Source of the DNA: Leptospira_A soteropolitanensis
GTDB lineage: Bacteria > Spirochaetota > Leptospiria > Leptospirales > Leptospiraceae
Strand: one strand, 5' to 3'
NCBI RefSeq assembly: GCF_026151335.1
Contig: NZ_JAMQPP010000004.1
DNA: 64,000 nucleotides
Shown here in pieces: positions 34,920 through 45,092 of the stretch (positions are counted from its first letter, which is position 1; each line of letters starts with the position of its first letter). The notes under the pieces were generated by a model. The model was given only the letters and a program-made list of their open reading frames with translations, had not been told where the DNA came from and searched no databases. Position numbers and translations under genes: made by a program.

Positions 34920-37187
34920 TTAGTTTTCATTTATATCTGATAAAGAACTCGGTATTAAATACTCTCCTGCGAGAGTGGCTTCTTCCCACTGGATCACCGT
35001 TTTATAAAGTAAGTCTTTCATTTTGGCACTTACTGGGTGAAGGGGATAAAGGTTTTTCCTATTGAGAGGGTCGTTTTTTCGATCATACAATTCAAATAAC
35101 ACACCTTGGCGTGTAGGTATATATATTAATTTATAATTTGAATTTTGAACTGACCTATGTTTAGAAAATGCAATGGTTTCTCTATAAATAGGATCGGTAA
35201 TCATAATTTGATAATCTTGTTCAGGAACTACTTGGTGGAGAGAAAGTATGTTCGGATAAGGGATTCTTTGTTTTTGAAAAAAGTGATCCCCGGTATCAGA
35301 AAACCAAATTCCAGTTTCCGCATAAACATATCGATCTTCTTCCCAATTGGTTTTTCCAAGGATCGGAAGTAAAGACTTACCTGGAAACTTTGATTTGCTG
35401 GGAATTCCAAAATAATCCATCAGCGTTGGATATAAATCCACACTCGATGTGATTCCAAAAAACTCATGTTCAGTTGTTGTTTCTATTTTTGATTTTGGAA
35501 ATTTAATGAATAAAGGGACGTGGGTGACCGCCTCCCCTCGTAAATGTTCTCCGTGTCCTTGACCATGTACATCTTCATACAATGCTTCCCCGTGGTCAGC
35601 AGTCAATATGATGATGGCTTCCTCATAAATCCCACGCTCTTTAAGTTCGGAAATGATCTCTCCAAACTCTACATCAAAAGCAAACACAGCACTATCAAAA
35701 AGTCCACGGATCTGTTTTGTCTCCTCTTCGTTAGGAAGAGCCGAGTTAGTAGGATCTACAAACTTTAAATACTTATATTTTCCATAATAGTTGGGACTTG
35801 TAAATGATTTGTAGTAAGGATAAGCTGGAGTGTATGGGAAATGAATGACACTAGAAAAATAAGTTACCGAATAAGGAGATGCACCCTCTCTTTTAACTAT
35901 GGAACGAAATCGATTAAGAATACGTGTTCCATCTCCCCAAGTAGATAACCCATCCATCTCCTCTAAATACATTCCGCCAGAAAACCAGGAACCAGTAAGA
36001 AAAGGTAAAAGGAATAATTGTGATTCCGCAGTTCGCTGAACGGTCATTATGCGAGCATTAAAATTCGGTGCAAATACCTCATCAAATCCGAAGTTAGCAC
36101 GAGGGAAAATATCTGCGGCAAAACTCCCAACTGCATAACTTCTATATCCTAACTTTTGTAACATTTGTTGAATTGTAGGAAAAGAAGCGGAACCTATCCT
36201 TTGTTTTTCTTCTAAGGAAGGAAACATATCGCGAACCTTATGGCTCATCGAATATTGGCCCGTTAATAAATCTGTCCAACTTGGAAAAGTTCGGGGAATC
36301 GTTGTATGGTGGTCATGAAAAACAAAACTATCTTTAGCAAAGGAATCAATGTTTGGTGTGATACTTTTTCCATCAATAATCTGACCAACTTTATCATACC
36401 GAAGAGAGTCCGCTGACAAAATAAAAATAGGAGGTTTGTCTTTTTCTTTTGATTTAGTCAATACCTCAATCTGATTCCAAACACTTGGTAACAAATAAAA
36501 GAATATTAAAAGAAATATGATTAGTCCATAAGATTTGATATGAACTCTTTGATATTGTTTTCCCTGCCAGAATAAAAGGGCAAAATAAACAATACCCAAC
36601 ATATAGGATCCAGACAAATGAACCAGTCCTAAAATAAGAACATGCACTAAGACAAAAAACGTTTCTTTATTTTTATGGAGATAGACCTGAAAAAGGAGAA
36701 TGCTGATAAAAACTAAAAGAAGAAGTCCTAAAACTAAGCTGAAATAAAAGGGACTGGTATGGTCTGTCAAAAAATAAAGGAACGAAGCAAATGAAGGATA
36801 TCGGAAGAAAAAAAACTCACCATAAATTTGCGGAAAACTAACCATAGAATGACAGAGAGCCAAACACTCGATCAGTAGGACCCAAACCGATAAAACTACC
36901 CAAGATACTTTTTTTTGATTCAGAAAATGGTATGTTAAGTAAACAAGAGAAAAGAGAGAGAGGTGTAAAAATAACGAAACGGAAAATACTTTAAGGGTAG
37001 TGGTGAGATATACTCCAAAAAAAGCACCTAAATACTGTTTGAGGAAGTCACCTACGTCGACTCCCATGATGGTAAAACTTGTATTAAAAAGTAAAAAAAA
37101 TAGATAAAAAAAAACTGTAAACCAAAGGGAGATTTTTAGGATTCGGATGGGGAAAAGAGGGGCTTGGTTCGGACCCATTAGAGTCAT
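34920..37187 (-). CDS. Membrane-anchored sulfatase-fold hydrolase or phosphotransferase
   Basis: 755 residues: about seven membrane helices in the first 240 residues, then an alkaline-phosphatase-superfamily domain starting at FILSADSLRYDKV with TPNIDSFAKDS, and metal-site motifs LTADHGEAL and HGQGHGEHLRGEAVTHVPL. The nucleophile region reads TIPRTFPSWTDLLTG: the formylglycine cysteine or serine of true sulfatases (C/S-x-P-x-R) is absent, and a threonine occupies the site, as in LtaS- or EptA-like phosphotransferases. The architecture fits an envelope-modifying enzyme facing the periplasm. The substrate cannot be told. The ATG at 37187 is used; another is at 37178. Confidence 0.82.
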   Translation of the reverse strand: MTLMGPNQAPLFPIRILKISLWFTVFFYLFFLLFNTSFTIMGVDVGDFLKQYLGAFFGVYLTTTLKVFSVSLFLHLSLFSLVYLTYHFLNQKKVSWVVLSVWVLLIECLALCHSMVSFPQIYGEFFFFRYPSFASFLYFLTDHTSPFYFSLVLGLLLLVFISILLFQVYLHKNKETFFVLVHVLILGLVHLSGSYMLGIVYFALLFWQGKQYQRVHIKSYGLIIFLLIFFYLLPSVWNQIEVLTKSKEKDKPPIFILSADSLRYDKVGQIIDGKSITPNIDSFAKDSFVFHDHHTTIPRTFPSWTDLLTGQYSMSHKVRDMFPSLEEKQRIGSASFPTIQQMLQKLGYRSYAVGSFAADIFPRANFGFDEVFAPNFNARIMTVQRTAESQLFLLPFLTGSWFSGGMYLEEMDGLSTWGDGTRILNRFRSIVKREGASPYSVTYFSSVIHFPYTPAYPYYKSFTSPNYYGKYKYLKFVDPTNSALPNEEETKQIRGLFDSAVFAFDVEFGEIISELKERGIYEEAIIILTADHGEALYEDVHGQGHGEHLRGEAVTHVPLFIKFPKSKIETTTEHEFFGITSSVDLYPTLMDYFGIPSKSKFPGKSLLPILGKTNWEEDRYVYAETGIWFSDTGDHFFQKQRIPYPNILSLHQVVPEQDYQIMITDPIYRETIAFSKHRSVQNSNYKLIYIPTRQGVLFELYDRKNDPLNRKNLYPLHPVSAKMKDLLYKTVIQWEEATLAGEYLIPSSLSDINEN

Positions 37188-37219
37188 AATTCCAGAACCC
37201 CTGATTCCGTAAACTTTTC

Positions 37220-40200
37220 CTAGTCCCCTTTTTCCGAAATCCTTACAGTTTCATTCGGCCATTCCGCATGTGTTTCTGGGGAATACATTGCCTCAACCCG
37301 GGTGGCCGGCATTTTGAAACTTCCCGAATGGTTTAAACGAAAGCTATGTTCCAGGGTATGTGTTCCTTTGGGGAGATATTCAAAATACGCTCTATACGTG
37401 GAGAGGGTTTTTTCCTCAAAACTCAAATAATAAGATGTATCTCCTGTTTTTCCCTCCGCTTGCATGATAGACTCCCGACCAAATCCTCGCCCTAAAGGGA
37501 GGGAACCTGGCGGAATTGGGTCTTCGATGACTACCCAAGTTTTATCAGAATCGGCTTGGATTTCCAAGGTGACCCGAATGGTGTCTCCTTTTGTCAACAC
37601 GCCAGATTTTGCGACCTGGATTGGTTCAAAAGTTCGTTTGATGCGATAACCACTAGATATAGGAGCCTTCAAAGGTAAAACCGAATTCACAGACCACTCC
37701 ACCCAAGGTTTGCCCTTTCCATCGTAACTAACTGAAACTGTTTCAGGAGTGGTTCCGATTGTTTGTGTAACCATCTGTTTTCCGTTAGGTTCTAAATGAT
37801 AAACTTCTTTTGCCGATTGGATCTTTATTTTTCCACCAGTGACTTTTTCAGATTCGAAAAGTTTACTCACTCGGTCAAAAACCAAAATGGAATAAGCATT
37901 ACCAAGTGTTGTATCGTAACTTCCTCTTTTTTGCATTTTGACAAAACCTTTTATGAGACGAGGCATATCTTTTTTATAACTTGGTTCGGAAAAAGCCCAA
38001 AGTAAAAATTTTGCCATCGTATAATCGCGGCTTCCCAAAATCCACCAAGGATTGGTAAAACCAGAATCAGCAATCACAAGTTCTGAACCTTGGATATTAA
38101 GCCTAGATCGCAAAACACTAGTTAACCTAGACTTTACAGTACTATCTCCACCGTTCACTCTTCCCCAAATTTCAGATAAATCAATTAGGGACGCGGTTGG
38201 TAAAAACTCAAGACCGTCAAAAATTGGTCTTACTTGTTCCCATTCATAAGTTTGGTATCTTGTGAGTGCTTCCCAAACTATAATTTTTCGAATCACTGAA
38301 TCGGCACCGAATCTATATCTTTCTCCACTAACTCGGCCTTCTACATATCCTTGTAAACCCGCAATCATTCTAGCCAAACTATCGTCTGGAACTTTTTGAT
38401 TGGTAAGTTGTGCAGAAGTTAATACATAAGCCGTGAGGATTTCACTCCCATGTTCCATACGAGCAAAGTATTTAACAAGGCCATCATAATCTAAAAATGA
38501 ATTCAAATCTGTGAACACCTCATTCCAAAAAACCTCTGACTTTAGTCCGATCGCTTTAGAAACACGTTGTTCCATACAATAATAAGGATAAGTGTGAAAA
38601 TAATTTTGAATACCAGATAAACTCGTTAAGATTGTAGGTGATGCTTTCCAAATCATTTTACCAGAGTCGGGCTTCGAACCTTCTGGAACCTGAACCGACT
38701 CCTTTATTTGAGATTCATATAAAAATAAACCTGCTTGGTATACTCTTTCCGTATCCACAGGTAATACTTTTTGTTCCACAGCCATTTGGTCAAGGACCGT
38801 TCCATTCGGTGCGGAAACCTCAAGATATAACTTTCGCTTGGTGGTATTTTCAGGAACCGTTAAATCCCAAAAAACAACTTTAGTTTCCCCAGGCCCGAGG
38901 ATGGCCGATTTTGTTTCTAACTCTTCTTTGGAATCCGTTCCATTTTTTAAATCTGTCACGGAAAGACGTAAACGAAGTTGTTCTTTGTTTTCACCAGCAT
39001 TTCGAAGTGTGACTTCATGACGAAGATGATCACCTAACCTGACTACAGGTGGAATTCCTGAAAAGGATTGGATTTTTTGAGTGGTTTGGATCTTTGTCAT
39101 CCCAGTACCAAACTCTTTGGTTCCAGAGGTCGCAATGGCTACAATGCGAAAGCTTGTGAGGGAATCGTTCAAAGGAAAACTAAGCTTTAATTTTCCATCT
39201 TTTCCAACAATTCCCTTTCCCTTCCAATAGAGTAAGGTATCAAAAAGGGAACGTGTGGATTGTTTTCCCCCGCCTCCTCCATCCGGTTTTGCCTTCAAAC
39301 CAAAATGCCGTTTTCCAATAATCTGTGATTGGGCGGTGGAAGTTCCCACAGAATGTGGTCTTGTTCCCATCATAGCATCTATTAAATTCCAAGTGGGGTT
39401 TGGAGATAGTTCCAGAAGAGCTTCGTCCACAACCGCAAGAGTCACTTCAGTTGATTCCACAGGAACCTTTCCATCAGAATTTTTAATTTCAATTTCGACA
39501 TTTGCTGTTTCTCTTACTTGGTATAGTTTTTTCTCAGGATTTACAGATACGGACAAACTGTACGGTTTGTATCCGACTTTTAACATGGTAAGACCCAAAC
39601 GGTATCCCGGTTTTGCTAAGTCGACAAGACCTGTTGGTTTGGGTTCTCCTACTCGGCCACGAACTAAAAATACGGAAACAAAAACATTCGGTGCATATTC
39701 CTTCTTGATAGGTATGGAGATCATTGGATCTTTTCCCGATACCGGTGTAACAAAATAATCTAGAACACCTTCTCTTTCTAAACTGACAAGAGCGGTTGCT
39801 TCTCGGAAAGGAGAACGAACCTGTATTTTAATGGTTTCACCTACATCAACAGAACGTTTTTCTGGGAGGATATCCATTCGATTATGATCACTGACATCAA
39901 ACCATGCTTCTTGTTTGGAACTAACCCAAACATTATAACTAGAACTGGTTAGGTTCCCTGAAGAATCTTTTGTTTCTGCAAGAAATACGATATCACCTAC
40001 TCCAGGCGATTTACCTTCACAAATTAAAATTCCTTTAGAATCTGTTTTTCCTTCGCAAAATTCTCCAAGTTTTGTTACCTCTTCATAATGTTCATAGGCA
40101 TAAAAACCGCCGACCAAACGTTTCCGATTGGAATAAAATTCCCTTTTATAGGCAGTGACTTTTATTTTTTGAGAACCGATTGTTTTGTCTTTTTGGTCAA

Positions 40201-42820
40201 GAGCAACTAACTGAAGTTTCACGTTATCTTCAGTAAATAACCAACCATCAGGAAGAATTCCCAAATGTATTTCTGCAGGTGAAACGGGAAAACTTCTAGA
40301 AACAGTTTGGATTTCGCCAGACGGATCGGCATATTCCATTTCGACTTGGAAACTTCCATAACCGGGACCGGATTTTAGCCCATCGAATTTATATTGTAAA
40401 AAACCCTTTTCATCAGTTTTTAAAGAGGTAGAAAGAACGGCCGGTTTAGATTCTTCTACTTCTTCTTCGTCATAACCACTCGCCTTCCATTTCCCTTCTT
40501 TTATGGATTCTGGTGAGAAGGAAAATGCGGAATACTCTTCTTTTGGTGAATAATGACCTGGCACTATTTGAGAGCGGATTTTTACTGGAAAACCGCCTGC
40601 ACCCCCTCCCGACAAATACTCTAACCCAAATAAAACCTTAGATTCTTTTGGAGAAACTAACTCCTGTTTATCACCTGAAAGTTGGATATTTCCTTTTACT
40701 ACAGGCAAACGAAATTCTTCGACTCGAAATTGTGTAACTGTTTCTCCATAACTTGAATCATCGTTTGAATATGGATAGTAAACAATATAAACCCCATGTT
40801 TTGCATTTTTTGGAATTTTAAATTCCGATTCAGAATGACCAGGAAAAGACCAAACCAATGGCACGGGATATGCTTCCCCAGATCCTTCATGTTTGATAAT
40901 GACTTGCGATGGATAGTCTTTGGGATCAGCAGCAATGAGTCCCTTATTTCCAAAACCACGCCGAACATGTCTTAAGTGAACCGTCTCCCCTTTTTTAAAC
41001 AGAGTTCGATCGAGAACGATAGATTTGATTTCTTTGGAATAACCAGTTGTGGCACTTGGTAGCTGGTAACGCCAACTTTCGACCCCTTTGTCCCAAGTGC
41101 TTGATGTAAAACTGATATCATCATTTTTTTGAACAAAGATAGTTAAACCGGAACCTAACTCATGATAACCACAATAGGGAATCTCTTGGAAATTTAAATT
41201 TCCAAAGAGCATACTGCCATCTTTTCCTGTGATTCCGGCTCCACGCAAGTTTCCTTTACAGTCGAGAACTTTCACTTGTACACCAGATTCTGGAAGTCCT
41301 TGGTCAAGGTTTGTGACCCAAACAAGGCTTGTATCTTTTCCCCATTTAAAATGAGCCGAAAGATTGGTGACTAAGGCAGCACTGGAAACATACATCTTTC
41401 CTTTTTTCTCGAGAAGGCTCGTTCCAAGGATATCACTCGCAAGCTCTACTACATAAAACCCTGGTGTTTCCAAAGGAATTCCTACCACCTCCATCGGTTT
41501 TTTCCCATTGGGTTTGGGAAGTGATAAAGACGAAATACTAGCGTTAGTTGGAGGATTTTGAAAAACAGATTGTTCTCTTTCTCTTGAGGAAAGAATTTGA
41601 AACCATTTTTGAATTTCCAGTATATCCATCGTCTTTTGGCTTTTCCCACCAACTCCGAGAGAAATGGATTTCATTGGAAGACTGACTTCTAAGTTTCTAA
41701 GCGTAACAGGTAACGCCGGTTTGGCTTTTGATTCCAAAATACCAAATTTAGCACTGAACTTGGCTAGTGGCGGAAATTCATCTGTTTTAAACTTTAAAGG
41801 AAATGAACCAATATTCGATAAACTTCTGTTATTGTCGTCTACCAGTTCTGGAATTCGAATTTCAAATTCGCTATTTTCTGGGAATGGTCCAGGAAAACTC
41901 ACCCATTCATAAAATTCATTTCCTTTTTCAGCCATTGGCGATTGTGGGTATTCTTTTCCATCTTTAGAAACTAATTTGATTTTTTGTAATAAGGAACGAG
42001 GTACCGCCGAACTAAACGAAAGCGAAACTGGAAGGATCGGAATACAATCTGCTTTTGCATTGACTCTTTCGCAACTAAAACGAACAGAGAATACAGGTCT
42101 TACAGTAAATGACAAAATCTCATCCTCTCGAATTTCCCCACCCCAAACCGATTTGGTTCCTTTACCGAGCACAAGTTGAATTTGCCGGTCCGGTAAGAAA
42201 GTTTGTTTTGATTTTAAAAGAACTGTTTCTTCTCTATCTGTATCTCCTGTTGACTTTAAAATTGATTTTCTTTCGGATCCAGTGACTAAGATGATTGGAA
42301 TTCTGTTTCCTAATTCCTCGGAACGAAAGTAGGTATATTTTTGAAAAGAAGTAAGATCCGGTTTAGCATCTAAGTGCAAAACAAAGATTTGGTCTTCTGT
42401 GATAGAGGCTCCATTGTATGGACTCGAATATTGAACGGATGGCCCTCCCGTATGAAAGGAAAAATTACGTTCGCCCTGAACCAGGTCTCCATTTAAAGTT
42501 TTGGTTCCCTCTTTTAGCTGGAAGGAACACTCCACTCCACCGGGAAGTTCTTTTTCAAATTCATAAACCCAGGTAGTGGAATCGAGAAAACGACTAGATC
42601 CAGGAAGTGGACATTTGATTTGAAAAATATCTACTTTGGGGCGAATATCCCCGAGGGAAACCATCGGTTTTGTGAACCGTACAGTCACTTGTTTTGGCTG
42701 TTTCACAAATCCGTTGGGAGTAAAAAATTCAATGCTCGCCGGAAAGGTTTGAGAGTTGTCCGAACGAACGATAAATAAGGAAAGGCAGAGGAAAAGAAAA
42801 AGCCAGCGCTTTGCAAACAT
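37220..42820 (-). CDS. Bacterial alpha-2-macroglobulin family protein with thioester motif
   Basis: 1866 residues, exported by an N-terminal signal (KRWLFLFLCLSLFIVRS). The order of parts is that of bacterial alpha-2-macroglobulins: Ig-like and MG domains, a bait region, an A2M domain around SLFDTLLYWKGKGIVGKDG, and the thioester-containing helical domain with CMEQ in HTYPYYCMEQRVSK, then a receptor-binding-like C-terminus. Such proteins trap attacking proteases in the periplasm and are thought to act with penicillin-binding protein 1c. There is no lipobox after the signal and no pbpC neighbour, both unlike E. coli YfhM. It lies 32 bases upstream of the sulfatase-fold gene and may share its transcript. 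Confidence 0.9.
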   Translation of the reverse strand: MFAKRWLFLFLCLSLFIVRSDNSQTFPASIEFFTPNGFVKQPKQVTVRFTKPMVSLGDIRPKVDIFQIKCPLPGSSRFLDSTTWVYEFEKELPGGVECSFQLKEGTKTLNGDLVQGERNFSFHTGGPSVQYSSPYNGASITEDQIFVLHLDAKPDLTSFQKYTYFRSEELGNRIPIILVTGSERKSILKSTGDTDREETVLLKSKQTFLPDRQIQLVLGKGTKSVWGGEIREDEILSFTVRPVFSVRFSCERVNAKADCIPILPVSLSFSSAVPRSLLQKIKLVSKDGKEYPQSPMAEKGNEFYEWVSFPGPFPENSEFEIRIPELVDDNNRSLSNIGSFPLKFKTDEFPPLAKFSAKFGILESKAKPALPVTLRNLEVSLPMKSISLGVGGKSQKTMDILEIQKWFQILSSREREQSVFQNPPTNASISSLSLPKPNGKKPMEVVGIPLETPGFYVVELASDILGTSLLEKKGKMYVSSAALVTNLSAHFKWGKDTSLVWVTNLDQGLPESGVQVKVLDCKGNLRGAGITGKDGSMLFGNLNFQEIPYCGYHELGSGLTIFVQKNDDISFTSSTWDKGVESWRYQLPSATTGYSKEIKSIVLDRTLFKKGETVHLRHVRRGFGNKGLIAADPKDYPSQVIIKHEGSGEAYPVPLVWSFPGHSESEFKIPKNAKHGVYIVYYPYSNDDSSYGETVTQFRVEEFRLPVVKGNIQLSGDKQELVSPKESKVLFGLEYLSGGGAGGFPVKIRSQIVPGHYSPKEEYSAFSFSPESIKEGKWKASGYDEEEVEESKPAVLSTSLKTDEKGFLQYKFDGLKSGPGYGSFQVEMEYADPSGEIQTVSRSFPVSPAEIHLGILPDGWLFTEDNVKLQLVALDQKDKTIGSQKIKVTAYKREFYSNRKRLVGGFYAYEHYEEVTKLGEFCEGKTDSKGILICEGKSPGVGDIVFLAETKDSSGNLTSSSYNVWVSSKQEAWFDVSDHNRMDILPEKRSVDVGETIKIQVRSPFREATALVSLEREGVLDYFVTPVSGKDPMISIPIKKEYAPNVFVSVFLVRGRVGEPKPTGLVDLAKPGYRLGLTMLKVGYKPYSLSVSVNPEKKLYQVRETANVEIEIKNSDGKVPVESTEVTLAVVDEALLELSPNPTWNLIDAMMGTRPHSVGTSTAQSQIIGKRHFGLKAKPDGGGGGKQSTRSLFDTLLYWKGKGIVGKDGKLKLSFPLNDSLTSFRIVAIATSGTKEFGTGMTKIQTTQKIQSFSGIPPVVRLGDHLRHEVTLRNAGENKEQLRLRLSVTDLKNGTDSKEELETKSAILGPGETKVVFWDLTVPENTTKRKLYLEVSAPNGTVLDQMAVEQKVLPVDTERVYQAGLFLYESQIKESVQVPEGSKPDSGKMIWKASPTILTSLSGIQNYFHTYPYYCMEQRVSKAIGLKSEVFWNEVFTDLNSFLDYDGLVKYFARMEHGSEILTAYVLTSAQLTNQKVPDDSLARMIAGLQGYVEGRVSGERYRFGADSVIRKIIVWEALTRYQTYEWEQVRPIFDGLEFLPTASLIDLSEIWGRVNGGDSTVKSRLTSVLRSRLNIQGSELVIADSGFTNPWWILGSRDYTMAKFLLWAFSEPSYKKDMPRLIKGFVKMQKRGSYDTTLGNAYSILVFDRVSKLFESEKVTGGKIKIQSAKEVYHLEPNGKQMVTQTIGTTPETVSVSYDGKGKPWVEWSVNSVLPLKAPISSGYRIKRTFEPIQVAKSGVLTKGDTIRVTLEIQADSDKTWVVIEDPIPPGSLPLGRGFGRESIMQAEGKTGDTSYYLSFEEKTLSTYRAYFEYLPKGTHTLEHSFRLNHSGSFKMPATRVEAMYSPETHAEWPNETVRISEKGD

Positions 42821-43002
42821 GACAAAATTTAAAAACAGGGAAGCGGCTTGGAAAGAAAAAAAAGAAAATCAGGGATATTAACCCCTCCCTGCGGGTATCA
42901 TAAGGAGAAACATCTATGAACAGTAATTAGACCAAATGAAAGGCAAAAAGGTTCCCAATTTTCAATTTGAAAAACTAAAAAAAATTACCATCTAAACCAG
43001 AC

Positions 43003-44265
43003 TTAAAAATGCATCGAAAACGCGACGACAAAGAAATCCTCTTTTTTCGAGTTCTGTTTGTCTCGATAAGCAAATACAGAATCTGCGGATCTTCGGTAGA
43101 CATATTCAAATCTAAGCAATCCAGGATCAAACTTAAGGATATCAAATGTTGTTGTATAACCGTTACTCATAAATCCATTCTTAGTTCCAGTATTTACCAT
43201 CACTTGAAGAGGATCATAAAATCGTTCGATACGAAAACTCAATCTGTAATCTGGTGTGAGTTTGTAACTAAGCCAAATAGTTCCATGATACCACTGACGA
43301 AATGCATTGGATGATGTCTCTTTATATTCCCCCAAATTTGGATCATAGATACCTAACAATGGTTCGTATACAAACCTTTGTTTTGCTTTTTGTGCCCCGA
43401 TATCAAACTGCCCAATAAAACTTAATCTTTCTGAAACGATCCATTCTAAAATTGTGTTTTGATACAATCGAATTTGTTTTCTTTCATTATTAGGCGCTTC
43501 GTTTCCGGCAAACTGATTGAGTGTTAAAATAAAACTGGGGCTAAATTGGTATTTTATCTGACTGCCAAAAGCTTTGTCTTTATTATTATCTGTAATATTT
43601 TGCCATCCATTAAGAATCTGCAATTGAACACTGAATTTTTCAGTAAACTTATGGGATAATCGAATTCCGGAAGAATAATAAGGCACATAATCGAGAGCAA
43701 ATGCCCTTGTATAATTGACATTGTTTTGAGAAATCCAAGACTCGTGTCCGATATTTCCAAAAAAAATACCCGCATCAAGCCAAGTATCTTTTCCGATTTT
43801 AAATCCTGAAAATGCTTCCTGGATGTTCTTGACAGAATTTTGGTTCGAATATTTTTCCGTTGTGGATTCTGCCGCATAATTTGCGTTTACTGATGTTCCC
43901 CATTGAAATGCAATTCGTCCCCGATAGTTTTTTTCTTCCACCTTGGCGTCAATGTAGGCCAAGTTTATATTAAACTCGCCGTTTCGCACTCCTTGGGTTG
44001 TAAAATTTCGTTCTGTGTCTTTAGGAAGATTTCGATTGTATAGATAATAAGAATCAATATATCCTCCAAAACGAATCGAACTTGGCAAAACAACAGACTT
44101 TGGAACCGAATCATTTTTCTTTGTATTTTCATCTGCTGGAGTCTCTTCAGCCGACAACGGGAAAAAAACTCCACCTAGAACAAACAAAGTTATGCAGAAT
44201 ACAATTCCAACAAAGCGAATTTGACATTTATTAAAGAAACAAAAAACATTTACTTGATACAACAT
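43003..44265 (-). CDS. Outer-membrane beta-barrel protein (BBP2/OmpL-like porin)
   Basis: 420 residues with a long signal peptide ending near PLSA-EE, a short acidic, lysine-rich spacer, then alternating amphipathic strands typical of an outer-membrane barrel, from RFGGYIDSYYLYNRN to the terminal aromatic FFVVAFSMHF. The start resembles the putative porin-2 (OmpL-like) family. It follows kdpE with 128 bases between and has its own regulatory region with the TTAAGA direct repeat also found before kdpA, which suggests a potassium-responsive pore. Ion selectivity is not shown by the sequence. Confidence 0.75.
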   Translation of the reverse strand: MLYQVNVFCFFNKCQIRFVGIVFCITLFVLGGVFFPLSAEETPADENTKKNDSVPKSVVLPSSIRFGGYIDSYYLYNRNLPKDTERNFTTQGVRNGEFNINLAYIDAKVEEKNYRGRIAFQWGTSVNANYAAESTTEKYSNQNSVKNIQEAFSGFKIGKDTWLDAGIFFGNIGHESWISQNNVNYTRAFALDYVPYYSSGIRLSHKFTEKFSVQLQILNGWQNITDNNKDKAFGSQIKYQFSPSFILTLNQFAGNEAPNNERKQIRLYQNTILEWIVSERLSFIGQFDIGAQKAKQRFVYEPLLGIYDPNLGEYKETSSNAFRQWYHGTIWLSYKLTPDYRLSFRIERFYDPLQVMVNTGTKNGFMSNGYTTTFDILKFDPGLLRFEYVYRRSADSVFAYRDKQNSKKEDFFVVAFSMHF

Positions 44266-44334
44266 GATATCTATAAATTACCATGTTTCAAAATTCCAAG
44301 CAATGGATCGTAGATTATGATTTAGAAATCAGTC

Positions 44335-44351
44335 TTAAGAATTTATTAAGA
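44335..44351. promoter_or_regulatory. Candidate KdpE box before the outer-membrane barrel gene
   Basis: TTAAGA at 44335-44340 and again at 44346-44351: direct repeats 11 bp apart, the spacing of tandem OmpR-family response-regulator subunits. The box lies 70-86 bases upstream of the barrel protein's start. The same arrangement, TTAAGAA-NNN-ATTAAGA, precedes kdpA at almost the same distance. Confidence 0.55.
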
Positions 44352-44393
44352 TAAATAAAAGGAATGCAATACTGAAATTTATTAAATTCTTCA

Positions 44394-45077
44394 TCAATGA
44401 TGAGCCCAACGATAACCAATTCCTGGTTCCGTAAGGAGCCAGAGTGGATTACTAGGTGAATCTTCGATTTTTTTTCGTAATTGAGTGATATGTACTCGAA
44501 GCGAATTCATTTCATTTAAAGCCTGATCGCCCCAGATTTTTTTAATTAAAACATCATGAGTGATCACTTTGCCGGAATTTTTGATAAGGAAGGTAAGGAT
44601 TTGGAATTCTGTAGGTGTTAACCGAATCAGTGCACCATTCTTAATGACTTGGTAATTTACAAAATCCACCACCAAATTCCCACTTTCCCAATTGGCAGGT
44701 GTCTCTTCTGCAGGGAGCCTTCGAAGCGCTGTTCGAATCCTTGCCAATAGTTCTCCCATACTGAATGGCTTGGTAATGTAATCATCCGCACCAGCATCAA
44801 GCAGAGCAATTTTATCTTCTTCCGAATTCATAACAGATAAAACAAGGAATGGAATCTCAGAGAAGGATCTGACTTCTTTAATGACATCCAACCCACTCCC
44901 ATCAGGAAGTTGTAAATCTAACAAAACTAACTTGGGTGAATGCAAAGCAATAGACTCAATTGCGTCTTTTTTGGAAATCGCTTCGATGGTGGCATAACCT
45001 TTGGCTTCGAGCGCAATTCGCAACATCTTTCGAATGGCACTATCATCATCCACAAGAAGAATCAAATCTTTGGTCAT
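44394..45077 (-). CDS. kdpE: KdpE, OmpR-family response regulator for potassium transport
   Basis: 227 residues: receiver domain with D11-D12, phospho-acceptor D54 in LVLLDLQLPDGSG and lysine in YITKPFSMGELLARI, followed by a winged-helix DNA-binding domain (LTPTEFQILTFLIKNSGKV, MNSLRVHITQLRKKIE). It lies 15 bases after kdpD. Family knowledge: phosphorylated KdpE activates kdpABC at low potassium or high osmolarity. Confidence 0.93.
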   Translation of the reverse strand: MTKDLILLVDDDSAIRKMLRIALEAKGYATIEAISKKDAIESIALHSPKLVLLDLQLPDGSGLDVIKEVRSFSEIPFLVLSVMNSEEDKIALLDAGADDYITKPFSMGELLARIRTALRRLPAEETPANWESGNLVVDFVNYQVIKNGALIRLTPTEFQILTFLIKNSGKVITHDVLIKKIWGDQALNEMNSLRVHITQLRKKIEDSPSNPLWLLTEPGIGYRWAHH

Positions 45078-45092
45078 ATAAAATCTATTCCG

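Noticed and set aside
39255..39758. 167-residue open frame opposite the macroglobulin gene
   Set aside because: Composition is that of an antisense frame; no ribosome site or recognisable motif.
42871..42930. ACCC/GGGT hairpin and an AAGGAG-preceded mini-frame (ATG AAC AGT AAT TAG) between the barrel and macroglobulin genes
   Set aside because: The stem is only 4 bp and the frame has four codons; neither can be supported as a leader peptide or riboswitch.
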